Of a stretch of 18,510 nt of DNA, positions 6,205 to 14,581 are shown piece by piece. The first letter of the stretch is position 1, and the number at the start of each line of letters is the position of its first letter. The stretch lies in assembly GCA_964538875.1 (NCBI GenBank), contig CAZIHO010000070.1, positions 1 to 18,510 on the forward strand. The letters run 5' to 3'. The DNA comes from CAZIHO01 sp964538875 (GTDB taxonomy: Bacteria; Pseudomonadota; Gammaproteobacteria; Chromatiales; Chromatiaceae). The position numbers were made by a program, and so were the translations under genes. The notes beneath the pieces were generated by a model, which had not been told where the DNA came from, made no database searches, and worked only from the letters and a program-made list of their open reading frames with translations.

Positions 6205-7698
6205 ATGAAGCGCGTTAGCCAAGGTCGTCTGGTCGCCTTGCTGGCTAGTGCCGCCGCCGGTTTAGCCTTGCTGTTTCAGGCAGGCTCGGTGGACGCGGCA
6301 CGACCCGGCGGTGTCATCGGCAAGGACTGGGGTAATCCGAAAGGGAAAGAGTGCGTGGATTGCCATTTTCAGGAAAATCCCGGTCTCACTTGGGAGTGGA
6401 ACAAGTCCCAGCACGGTCAGAACGGGGTCAACTGCTTAGACTGCCATAGTGCCGCCCCCGAGGATAAGGACGGCTTCGAGCACGAAGGAGCCCGCATCTC
6501 CGTGATCGTCACCCCCAAGGACTGCGCCAAGTGCCATAAGGCTGAGTTCGAGGAGATGGATGGCTCCCATCACTCCCACGCTGGCCGCATCCTGGCGTCC
6601 CTGGACAACCTCATGGGTGAAGTGGTGGGTGGCCCGGCAGCGGTCAACGCCGGTTGCCGGCAATGCCACGGCGCCAAAGTGGAAATCGGCGCCGACGGTA
6701 AGCCCAGTGGCGACACTTGGCCCAACACCGGCATCGGCCGCCTGAACCCGGACGGCAGCGAAGGTAGTTGCTCGGCCTGCCATGGCCGCCACCTGTTCTC
6801 CAAGGCCCAAGCCCGCACCCCGGATACCTGCGGCAAGTGCCATGTGGGTCCCGACCATCCCCAGATCGAGGTCTACAACGAATCCAAGCACGGCATTCTG
6901 TACCGGGCCAGTGTGGACGAGATGAATCTCAAGTCCGACAAGTGGGTCGCCGGTGTGGACTACTCCGCCGCCCCCACCTGCGCCACCTGCCACATGAGCG
7001 CCGGCGGCAAGCAGGGCAAGACCCATAATGTGGGCGACCGCATCTCCTGGACGCTGCGCCCGCCCATCTCCACCAAAATGAACCTGGTACGCCTGGAGAA
7101 CGGCCAAGAGTTTGACGTGCCGGAAGGCAAGGAAATCCCGAAGGTGGGCGACAAGGCCAAGGAGTCCACAGTGGTCGAGGTAGTTCCTTGGGCCGAGCGT
7201 CGCAAGAAGATGGAAGACGTTTGCTCCGCCTGCCATAGCCAGGGCGTGGTCAAGGGCCACTATCAGCAGTTCGACAAGGTGGTGGACCTCTACAACGACA
7301 AATTCGCCAAGCCGATTTCCGCCATCATGGACGAACTCAAGAACGCCGGCTACATCACCCCCGGTCCCTTTGACGAGAAAATCGAATGGGTGTGGTGGGA
7401 AATCTGGCACCACGAAGGCCGCCGCGCTCGCCATGGTGCGTCCATGTCGGGTCCCGACTACACTTGGTGGCACGGCATTTACGACGTGGCCAAGAACACC
7501 TACTTCGAGTGGATTCCTGAGTTGAAGGAAGTGGTCCACAAGAAGGACGGCAACGAGAAATTCGCCGACGCCATGTTGGAAAAATACTTCAGACCCATCG
7601 ACGGCCATGCTTGGTACTTCGATGGCATGAAGAAAGAAATGCTCGACAAGGTCCGCGCCGGCTTCGAGGAAAGGTACGGTAAGGGCGCCCTCAAGTAG
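6205..7698 (+). CDS. Octaheme c-type cytochrome of the hydroxylamine oxidoreductase (HAO) family
   Basis: This 497-residue protein has an export signal (about 1-32, ending VDAA) and eight CXXCH motifs, starting near residues 50, 77, 107, 151, 189, 209, 259 and 340. The count, spacing and C-terminal helical segment (RRARHGASMSGPDYTWWHGIYDVAKNTYFEW, split over about 407-433) are those of the HAO family, periplasmic enzymes that oxidise hydroxylamine or, in some lineages, reduce nitrite or hydroxylamine. GPDH after heme 6 (Asp217-His218) fits the family's active-site Asp-His pair. A Tyr in PDYTWWHGIY (419 or 426) could match the heme-P460 crosslinking Tyr of ammonia oxidisers, but this needs an alignment. 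I prefer the ATG at 6205 because TAGGAG (6193-6198) directly abuts the ATG at 6199. No haoB or cytochrome c554 gene lies next to it. The direction of catalysis is not decided. Confidence 0.9.
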   Translation: MKRVSQGRLVALLASAAAGLALLFQAGSVDAARPGGVIGKDWGNPKGKECVDCHFQENPGLTWEWNKSQHGQNGVNCLDCHSAAPEDKDGFEHEGARISVIVTPKDCAKCHKAEFEEMDGSHHSHAGRILASLDNLMGEVVGGPAAVNAGCRQCHGAKVEIGADGKPSGDTWPNTGIGRLNPDGSEGSCSACHGRHLFSKAQARTPDTCGKCHVGPDHPQIEVYNESKHGILYRASVDEMNLKSDKWVAGVDYSAAPTCATCHMSAGGKQGKTHNVGDRISWTLRPPISTKMNLVRLENGQEFDVPEGKEIPKVGDKAKESTVVEVVPWAERRKKMEDVCSACHSQGVVKGHYQQFDKVVDLYNDKFAKPISAIMDELKNAGYITPGPFDEKIEWVWWEIWHHEGRRARHGASMSGPDYTWWHGIYDVAKNTYFEWIPELKEVVHKKDGNEKFADAMLEKYFRPIDGHAWYFDGMKKEMLDKVRAGFEERYGKGALK

Positions 7699-7713
7699 GC
7701 CCCGGCGGAACTT

Positions 7714-7751
7714 GGGAGCCCCCTCCCGGCGCAAGCCTGGCGGGGGCTCCC
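7714..7751 (+). terminator. Strong hairpin after the octaheme gene
   Basis: Perfect 10-bp outer arms GGGAGCCCCC (7714-7723) and GGGGGCTCCC (7742-7751) enclose a small inner stem GGC-GCAA-GCC. It lies 16 bases after the stop codon. A U tract is lacking (GTTATCC follows), so it may terminate weakly or act as an RNA-stabilising or attenuating stem before the TPR-fccAB genes. Confidence 0.65.
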
Positions 7752-7790
7752 GTTATCCAGACCTAAAATCCAGCAACGAAGAGGCTTGAC

Positions 7791-8243
7791 GTGCTAAAAA
7801 AGCCCTATGGCTATGTATATTTCATCCTGCTCTTGGTCCTTTCCGCATCCCCCAGGGCGGAAGATTCCGCCGAAACCCTGATCCAAACCGGCCAAACCCA
7901 AGCCGCCCAAGGCCAATTCGACGCCGCTCTAGCCAGCTTTGAACAGGCCATCGCCCTGGAGCCCCGCTCATCCCTGGCCTATACCCGGATGGGAGGCGTG
8001 CAGGTGCTGCGCCAGCAATACCGGCTAGGTATCGACGCCTTCAAGCAGGCCATCATGCTGGATCAGCGCAACGCCGACGCCTTTGTCGGCATGGCAGTCG
8101 CCTATCTGCATCTCGGCGACGAGTCCCTGGCCCGCGCCGCCTTGCACGAGGCGGAAACCCTCAACCCGGCCAAGAAACCGGAAATCGCCAAGGTGCTGGC
8201 CTTGCTGGACCAAAAGTCCAGTGGCAAGCCATCAACCCATTGA
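7791..8243 (+). CDS. Small exported TPR-repeat protein
   Basis: This 150-residue protein begins with GTG preceded by GAAGAGG (7778-7784). An N-terminal hydrophobic stretch (about 7-23, VYFILLLVLSASPRAE) looks like a signal peptide. The remainder is about three tetratricopeptide helix pairs, recognisable as AAQGQFDAALASFEQAIALEP, YRLGIDAFKQAIMLDQRN and GDESLARAALHEAETLNP (quoted in part). TPR proteins act as protein-binding scaffolds. It sits 19 bases before fccA and is likely cotranscribed with it, so a role in assembling or docking the periplasmic cytochromes is plausible but unproven. A later ATG at about 7806 is an alternative start but would shorten the signal. Confidence 0.75.
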   Translation: MLKKPYGYVYFILLLVLSASPRAEDSAETLIQTGQTQAAQGQFDAALASFEQAIALEPRSSLAYTRMGGVQVLRQQYRLGIDAFKQAIMLDQRNADAFVGMAVAYLHLGDESLARAALHEAETLNPAKKPEIAKVLALLDQKSSGKPSTH

Positions 8244-8262
8244 TTCACCAGAGGAAACACCC

Positions 8263-8847
8263 ATGCAGAGAACCATCACCCGGATCGCGGTACTCGCCGC
8301 CGGTCTCCTAGCGGTTGGCTCCCTGGCCGCCGAGGGAGTCCGCTCCCCGGCCATGCTGGCCAACACTTGCGCCGGCTGCCACGGCACCAAGGGCGCCAGC
8401 GCCGGCGACATCATGCCCACCATCGGCGGACTGGATAAGAAATATCTGGAAACTTCGCTGGCCGAATACAAGAGCGGCGAGCGGGCTTCCACCATCATGG
8501 GCCGCATCGCCAAGGGCTACTCGGACAACGAACTCAAGGCCATCGCCTCCTTCATGTCCGAGCAGAAATGGGTGTCGGCGAACGTCAAAGTGGACCCCAA
8601 GCTGGTTGCCAAGGGCAAGGGCATCCACGAGGAACAATGCAAGACCTGCCACAAGGAAGGCGGCCGCGCCCAGGAGGATGATTCCCCCCGCCTGGCGGGC
8701 CAATGGCCGGACTTTTCCGAACTCTACCTGCATGAATGCCGGGCCAAGGGAATGCGCTGCGAGCCCAGGAAAATGGGAACCCGGGTGCAGAAACTATCCG
8801 ACGAGGAGCTGAAGGCCCTCGCCCACTACTATGCCAGCGAAAAATAA
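8263..8847 (+). CDS. fccA: Diheme cytochrome c, cytochrome subunit of flavocytochrome c sulfide dehydrogenase
   Basis: This 194-residue protein has a signal peptide (about 1-23, ending SLAAEG) and two c-type heme motifs, CAGCH (36-40) and CKTCH (126-130). Each is followed by a plausible axial Met (near 79 and 171). Two cytochrome c domains of this size form the c4-like diheme subunit of Allochromatium-type FCSD, which takes electrons from the flavin of FccB and passes them to small cytochromes. A free-standing cytochrome c4 is the alternative, but the immediate neighbour (16 bases) is fccB, which favours FccA. GAGG at 8251-8254 lies eight bases before the ATG, and the in-frame upstream stretch overlaps the TPR gene and is not used. 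Confidence 0.85.
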   Translation: MQRTITRIAVLAAGLLAVGSLAAEGVRSPAMLANTCAGCHGTKGASAGDIMPTIGGLDKKYLETSLAEYKSGERASTIMGRIAKGYSDNELKAIASFMSEQKWVSANVKVDPKLVAKGKGIHEEQCKTCHKEGGRAQEDDSPRLAGQWPDFSELYLHECRAKGMRCEPRKMGTRVQKLSDEELKALAHYYASEK

Positions 8848-8863
8848 TCAGGGGACCGACAGC

Positions 8864-10195
8864 ATGGCTCAATTCTCCAGAAGAGATTTCATCAAGGTGG
8901 CCGGCGCGGCCACCGCCTTCGGCACCCTGGGCGGCGTGGCCTCCTCCGCCCTCGGCCAGCAAGCCAAACCCGCCCCCGCCGCCAAGCCGGCCGCCGCACC
9001 CGCCGGCAAGGGCGCCCGCATCCTCATCATCGGCGGCGGCTATGGCGGCACCATCGTCGCCAAGTACCTGCGCATGGCGGACCCCAAGCTGGATGTCACC
9101 CTGATCGAAAAAGAGGAAAAATTTGTCTCCTGCCCCATGAGCAACGAGGTCCTGTCCGGTGAGCGGGACATCGCCAGCCTGACCTTCGACTACAAAAAGC
9201 TAGGCGCCAACCACGGCGTCAAGGTGGTCAAGGACGAGATCGTCGAGATCAACGCCGAACAACACTTTGCCAAGGGCACCAGCGGCAAGAAATACGAATA
9301 CGACAAGCTGGTGGTCTCCCCCGGCGTCGATTACGCCTACGACAAAATCCAGGGCTACAGCGCCCAGGTGGCGGAAAAAATCCCCCACGCCTGGAAGGCC
9401 GGCCCCCAAACCCTGCTGCTACGCAAGCAAATTTCCGCCATCAAGGACGGCGGCGTCTGCTATATCGTGGCCCCGCCCAATCCGTTCCGGTGCCCCCCCG
9501 GACCCTACGAACGGGCCGCCCAGATAGCCCATTACTTCCAGAAGAACAAGCCCAAGTCCAAGGTCATCATCCTTGACGCCAAGGACAAGTTCTCCAAGCA
9601 AGCCCTGTTCATGCAAGGCTATGAAAAGCTCTATCCCGGCATGATCGAATGGGTGGGCGGCGCCGCCGGCGGCATCATCGAAGCCATCCAACCGGACAAA
9701 ATGACCCTGATCGGCCAGGTCCAGGAATACAAGGGCGACGTCATCAACCTCATCCCCCACCAAAAGGCCGGTGCCCTCGCCCACAAGGCGGGCCTGGCCG
9801 ACGAGTCGGGCTGGTGTCCGGTGGACCAACGAACCTTCGCATCCAAGAAGGCCAAGGACCTGTACGTCATCGGCGACGCCTGCATTGCCGGGGCCATGCC
9901 CAAGTCCGGCTACTCCGCCAACTCCCAGGCCAAGGTCTGCGCCGCTGCCATCATCGCCACCCTGGGCGGTCAAGACACGCCGGAACCCTCCTACGTCAAC
10001 ACCTGCTACAGCCTGCTGAGCCCGGAATGGGGCATCTCCGTGGCGGCGGTGTACCAACTCAAGGACGACAAGATCGTGGACGTGGAAGGCGCCGGCGGCC
10101 TCTCGCCCCTGGAAGCCACCGCCAAGATCCGCGCCACCGAAGCCCGCTACGGCCGTAGCTGGTACCAGAACATCACCGCCGAAATGTTCAACTAA
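8864..10195 (+). CDS. fccB: Flavoprotein subunit of flavocytochrome c sulfide dehydrogenase
   Basis: This 443-residue protein begins with a Tat signal (SRRDFIKVAG, twin Arg6-Arg7) and a Pro/Ala-rich linker up to about 49. The FAD-binding GGGYGG (57-62) follows. Cys90 in FVSCPMSNEV fits the covalent FAD-attachment Cys. Cys210 in FRCPPGPYER and Cys381 in NTCYSLLSP fit the redox-active disulfide pair of FCSD. A second flavin motif VIGDA lies near 335-339. The enzyme oxidises sulfide to sulfur species in the periplasm and hands electrons to the diheme partner. Tat export suggests folding with FAD in the cytoplasm. It starts 16 bases after fccA, with GGGGA at 8851-8855, and ends 13 bases before a strong terminator hairpin. 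The family call is very sure; substrate could in principle be broader. Confidence 0.93.
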   Translation: MAQFSRRDFIKVAGAATAFGTLGGVASSALGQQAKPAPAAKPAAAPAGKGARILIIGGGYGGTIVAKYLRMADPKLDVTLIEKEEKFVSCPMSNEVLSGERDIASLTFDYKKLGANHGVKVVKDEIVEINAEQHFAKGTSGKKYEYDKLVVSPGVDYAYDKIQGYSAQVAEKIPHAWKAGPQTLLLRKQISAIKDGGVCYIVAPPNPFRCPPGPYERAAQIAHYFQKNKPKSKVIILDAKDKFSKQALFMQGYEKLYPGMIEWVGGAAGGIIEAIQPDKMTLIGQVQEYKGDVINLIPHQKAGALAHKAGLADESGWCPVDQRTFASKKAKDLYVIGDACIAGAMPKSGYSANSQAKVCAAAIIATLGGQDTPEPSYVNTCYSLLSPEWGISVAAVYQLKDDKIVDVEGAGGLSPLEATAKIRATEARYGRSWYQNITAEMFN

Positions 10196-10208
10196 CCCGC
10201 CTGCTCAC

Positions 10209-10232
10209 GGGGCGCCCGGGATCGGGCGCCCC
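10209..10232 (+). terminator. Hairpin terminator of the fcc cluster
   Basis: A perfect 10-bp stem GGGGCGCCCG/CGGGCGCCCC with loop GGAT lies 13 bases after fccB and is followed by AATTA rather than a U run. It separates the sulfur-oxidation genes from the cas operon, whose promoter should lie in 10233-10343. Confidence 0.7.
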
Positions 10233-10356
10233 AATTACCGCGACGCCCTCACCTCCTTCCGGCATTCCTTCGCATCCAGTACCTTTTTGCATTCCTGAGC
10301 GGGATCGGGCAACGTCTGTCGCCCCTGGCATCCCGCACGCAATAAGGACGATACCA

Positions 10357-11334
10357 ATGGATGATTTCTCCCCTTCGGATCTCAAGACCATCCTTCATTC
10401 CAAACGCGCCAACCTCTACTACCTGGAACATTGCCGGGTACTGGTCAACGGTGGGCGGGTCGAATATGTGACTGAGGAAGGGCAGCGTTCCCTTTACTGG
10501 AACATCCCCATCGCCAACACCACCAGCTTGCTGCTTGGCACCGGCACCTCCATCACTCAAGCAGCGATGCGGGAACTGGCCAAGGCGGGCGTGGTGGTCG
10601 GCTTTTGCGGCGGCGGCGGAACACCCTTGTTTAGTGCCACCGGCCGGGACACGGACATCCTTTGGTTCTCGCCCCAGAGTGAATATCGCCCCACCGAATA
10701 CCTCCAAGCCTGGGTGAGATTTTGGTTTGACGACGCCTTGCGCCTGGAAGCTGCCAAAATGATCCAGCGTGCCCGCATTACCCGTATCCAGGAGCAATGG
10801 ACCGCCAACCGGGCGGTGCGGGATCAGGGCTTCCGGGTCGATGGGGCCGGTCTGGCAGGGGTCCTGGCCCAAGCCACCCAAGCCGTAGAAGCGGCGCCGG
10901 ACGTGACCCACCTGCTGACCGCCGAGGCGCGCCTCACCAAGCAGTTGTTCAAACTGGCGGTGCGGGCGGTGGGCTATGGGGACTTCACCCGCGCCGAACG
11001 GGGCACCGGTACCGACCCAGCCAACCGGTTTCTCGACCACGGCAACTACCTGGCCTATGGCCTAGGGGCCACCGCCACCTGGGTCCTGGGGCTGCCCCAC
11101 GGACTAGCGGTGTTGCACGGCAAGACACGGCGCGGCGGCCTGGTGTTCGATGCCGCGGATTTGGTCAAGGACGCGCTGGTCCTGCCCCAGGCGTTCTTGG
11201 CGGCCATGCGCGGCGACCAAGACCAAGAGTTTCGCAACGCCTGCATCCAAGCGCTGACTCAAGCGGAAGCCCTGGATTTCATGATCGAAACCCTAGAGAC
11301 GGTCGCCATGACAATCGGGAAACGGGGGCCATGA
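10357..11334 (+). CDS. cas1: Type I-F CRISPR-associated endonuclease Cas1
   Basis: This 325-residue protein is the integrase subunit that, with Cas2-3, inserts new spacers at the leader end of the array. The four metal/active-site residues are visible: Glu190 (LLTAEARLTKQ), His254 (GLAVLHGKTRRGG), Asp265 and Asp268 (VFDAADLVKDA). These sit at the same numbers as in Pseudomonas aeruginosa Cas1, which points to near-identical architecture. AAGGA at 10344-10348 is eight bases before the ATG. The stop overlaps the start of cas3 in ATGA, a sign of translational coupling. It is the first gene of the cas operon. Confidence 0.97.
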   Translation: MDDFSPSDLKTILHSKRANLYYLEHCRVLVNGGRVEYVTEEGQRSLYWNIPIANTTSLLLGTGTSITQAAMRELAKAGVVVGFCGGGGTPLFSATGRDTDILWFSPQSEYRPTEYLQAWVRFWFDDALRLEAAKMIQRARITRIQEQWTANRAVRDQGFRVDGAGLAGVLAQATQAVEAAPDVTHLLTAEARLTKQLFKLAVRAVGYGDFTRAERGTGTDPANRFLDHGNYLAYGLGATATWVLGLPHGLAVLHGKTRRGGLVFDAADLVKDALVLPQAFLAAMRGDQDQEFRNACIQALTQAEALDFMIETLETVAMTIGKRGP

Positions 11335-14300
11335 ACGTCCTGTTCGTCTCGGAATGTAGCGGCAACGCCCTGACCGAAACCCGTCACATCCTCGACCAGT
11401 TCGCCGAGCGGCGGGGCGAGCGCTCCTGGCAAACCGCCATCACGGACCTGGGTTTGCAAACCGTGCGCCGGTTGCTGCGCAAGACCGCCCGCCGCAACAC
11501 GGCCGTGGCCTGTCTCTGGATCCGGGGCAAGGACCACACGGAATTGGTTTGGGTGGTCGGCAACGCCCGCCGTTTCAACGCCCAGGGCGGCACGCCCACC
11601 AATAGTACCCAACGGGACATTTTGCGCCGGCTCGACGAAAACGATTGGCGCCGGGGTGAAGTCATCCGCCTGCTGGCGTCCCTGGCCGCCCTATGGCACG
11701 ACTTCGGCAAGGCCAACCAGACCTTTCAAGCCAAATTGCAAGGCAAGGGGCCAAAGGCCGACGCCTTTCGGCACGAGTGGGTTTCCGTGCGGATCTTCGA
11801 GGCCTTCGTCGGCCCAGGCCAAACCGACGACCGGGACTGGCTGGGACGGCTGGCCAACCCGCCTCCCCGCCCTGGCCGGGATTGGCTGGAGCGCTTATCC
11901 CAGGATGGGATCAGCGTCGGCTCCCAAACCCCGCTCAGTAAATTGCCACCCCTCGCCAAGGCGGTTGGCTGGCTGATCCTGTCCCACCACCGGCTGCCCG
12001 TCTGCCCGGATCACCAGACAGTGGATGAATCCGTGCTGGGGAATATCGGCTCCTGGTTGACCAAAGACTGGTGCGGTGCCAGCGCAAGCCCGGACCGGGC
12101 GGCCTTGAAAAAAAACTGGAGCCTGCCCCCCGCCCAGCTACCCAGCGCCAGCCCCCGTTGGCGGGAACGGGCCAAACTCATCGCCCAGGCCGCGCTGCAA
12201 AACCCGAACCTGCTGGAGCACCGGTGGCTGGACGATCCCCAAGTGATCCATCTGGCCCGTCTGGCCTTGATCCTGGCGGACCACTATTACTCGAACCAAC
12301 TGAGCAACCCGCGCCTCGGCGATCCCGGCTTCCCGGCCTACGCCAACACCCAGCAGGGGCAACTCAACCAGCGGCTGGATGAACACCTGATCGGCGTTCA
12401 ACTCAACGCCGCCCGCATTGCCCGCACCCTGCCCTACCTGGACCGCCGCCTGTCCCGCATCGCCCGCCACAAGGGTTTCAGCAAACGGGAGACCAACCCA
12501 GCCTATCAGTGGCAAAACCGGGCCCATGACTTGGCCTGCGCCCTGCGAGACCCCGCCGCCCGACAGGGATTCTTCGGCGTCAACATGGCATCCACCGGCT
12601 GCGGCAAGACCCTGGCCAATGGCCGCATTTGCTATGGATTGGCGCCCCCCGAGCGCGGCGCCCGCTTCACCATCGCCCTGGGGTTGCGGACCCTCACCCT
12701 CCAGACCGGCGAGGTGTACCGGGAGCGACTCCACCTGGGACCCGAGGACCTGGCGGTCCTGGTCGGCGGAGGCGCCATCCGGCAACTACACGAACACCAG
12801 CAAAGTCAAAAGGCCTTGGAAGCCGCAGGCCGGGAGTCCGCTGCCGGGTTGATGGAGGAGCAAAACCACGTCAGCTATGAAGGCAGCCTGGAAGATGGCC
12901 CCCTGCGTTGGCTGGCCGGCAGCCCGCGAGTCCAGCAATTGCTAGATGCTCCAGTCTTGATCTGCACCATCGACCACCTGATGCCCGCCACCGAAAGTAC
13001 CCGTGGCGGCCATCAAATGGCGCCCATGCTCCGTCTGCTGGATTCCGACCTGGTACTGGATGAGCCCGACGACTTCGACGTGGCGGACCTATGGGCGCTC
13101 AGCCGGCTGGTGCACTGGGCCGGGATGCTGGGAAGCCGGGTGCTGTTGTCTTCCGCCACCCTGCCACCGGCCCTAATAAGAGGATTATTTCAGGCCTACC
13201 TGGCCGGCCGCCGCGTTTACCAGCAAAACCGGGGCGAGCCCAACCCAATCCTGAACGTCTGCTGCGCCTGGTTTGACGAATTCCATGTGGAGCAAGCCCG
13301 CTGCCAGACGGATGCCCACTTCCAGGAGGCCCATGGACGCTTCGTGGACCAGCGGCTCAAAAAGCTGGCCGAGACACCGCTCCGGCGCCGCGCCGAAATC
13401 AAGGCTACCGCCATCCAATCCGGACCTTCACGGGAAAGCCTTTGCGGGGACCTAGCCAGGCTCCTGCGCGACCAAATCGGGGAACTCCATGACCGCCACG
13501 CCATCCGGGATCCCCACACCGGCAAGCGGGTCAGCATCGGCCTGATCCGCATAGCCCACATCGACCCCCTGTTTCTGGTCGCCCAGGCCCTGGCGCGCAT
13601 GGGCGCCCCGGACCAGCGGCGTCTCCACCTGTGCGTCTATCACTCCCAGCATCCCTTGCTGATTCGCTCCCGCATCGAGGAACAGCTCGACAGCCTGCTC
13701 AAACGCCACACCGATCAAGCCAGCGACCCGGACCCCATTTTTTCCCACCTAGCAATCCGCGCTGGGCTGGACCAACATCCGGAGCCCGACCAAACCTGGG
13801 TGGTCATTGCCACGGCGGTGGCCGAGGTGGGGCGCGACCATGACTATGACTGGGCCATCGTGGAACCCTCGTCCATGCGCTCCATCATCCAGTTGGCGGG
13901 ACGGGTGCGCCGCCATCGGGCCGCTCCCTATGACATCCCCAACATCTATCTGCTGGATACCAACCTAGCCCATCTGGAGGCCCCGTCAGGTCCCGCCTTT
14001 TGCAAGCCGGGTTTTGAAAGCCGGGAGTTTCCCCTCCACCAGCATTCTCTGTTTGAACTGCTGACCCCGGAGCAAGTGACCCGCATCGACTCATCCGCCC
14101 GCATCCGGGCGCGGGAACCCCTGCAACCCCGGCAAAACCTGGCGGACCTAGAACATGAACATCTGGCGGCGATCCTGCTGGGCGCCGCTCCCGGTGAACC
14201 GCGCCGGCTGGAACCCGCTCACCTCTGGTGGACCACTCAGGCGGCCTTGACCGGAGAACTTCAGCGCAAGCATCCGTTTCGGGCCGACCCGGACGGGCGC

Positions 14301-14481
14301 CAGCGCTATGCCCTGCTGCCCAACGAGGATGGGGAAATCCAGTTTTGGCGCATGGAACCGGACGCGCCGCCAACTCTGGTTGACAACCTGCTAGACCGGG
14401 TGGAACCGGACCAAGGACCCCGCGTCACCTTCTGGGGCGCACCCAACTTCGCGGTGGCTCTGGAACAACTGGCCGACCAGA
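11331..14481 (+). CDS. cas3: Cas2-Cas3 fusion nuclease-helicase, type I-F (3' end in assembly gap)
   Basis: The visible 1050 residues start with a Cas2-like domain (MNVLFVSECSGNALTETR, about 1-90), the hallmark of I-F Cas3. An HD nuclease follows: HD pair His123-Asp124 (ALWHDFGKANQ), His148, His219-His220 and Asp317. The superfamily 2 helicase has Walker A STGCGKT (421-427), Walker B DEPD (577-580), motif III SATLPP (608-613) and motifs V-VI around 823-863 (ATAVAEVGRDHDYD, QLAGRVRRHR). All are intact, so DNA unwinding and degradation should work; the Cas2 part joins Cas1 in spacer integration. The frame runs into the N run, and the few missing residues at the C-terminus lie there. The family is usually about 1080-1100 residues, so only a short tail is hidden. 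Confidence 0.96.
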
Positions 14482-14581
14482 NNNNNNNNNNNNNNNNNNN
14501 NNNNNNNNNNNNNNNNNNNNNNNNNNNNNNNNNNNNNNNNNNNNNNNNNNNNNNNNNNNNNNNNNNNNNNNNNNNNNNNNN
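14482..14581. other. Assembly gap of exactly 100 N
   Basis: 100 unknown bases, the conventional length for a gap of unknown size. cas3 enters in one frame and csy1 leaves in another, so the gap contains the cas3 stop and the csy1 start. By comparison with P. aeruginosa Csy1 (434 residues), about 40 Csy1 residues are missing, roughly 120-130 bases, plus the cas3 tail, so the real gap probably exceeds 100 bases. Confidence 0.95.

Noticed and set aside
6436..7734. 432-codon minus-strand open frame antisense to the octaheme gene
   Set aside because: Its product is low-complexity and resembles no family; the plus strand has eight CXXCH motifs and a signal peptide. GC-rich codon use creates such frames.
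8083..8262. N-terminal extension of fccA beginning inside the TPR gene
   Set aside because: The extension is out of frame shadow of the TPR gene; the ATG at 8263 has a good ribosome-binding site and starts a signal peptide.
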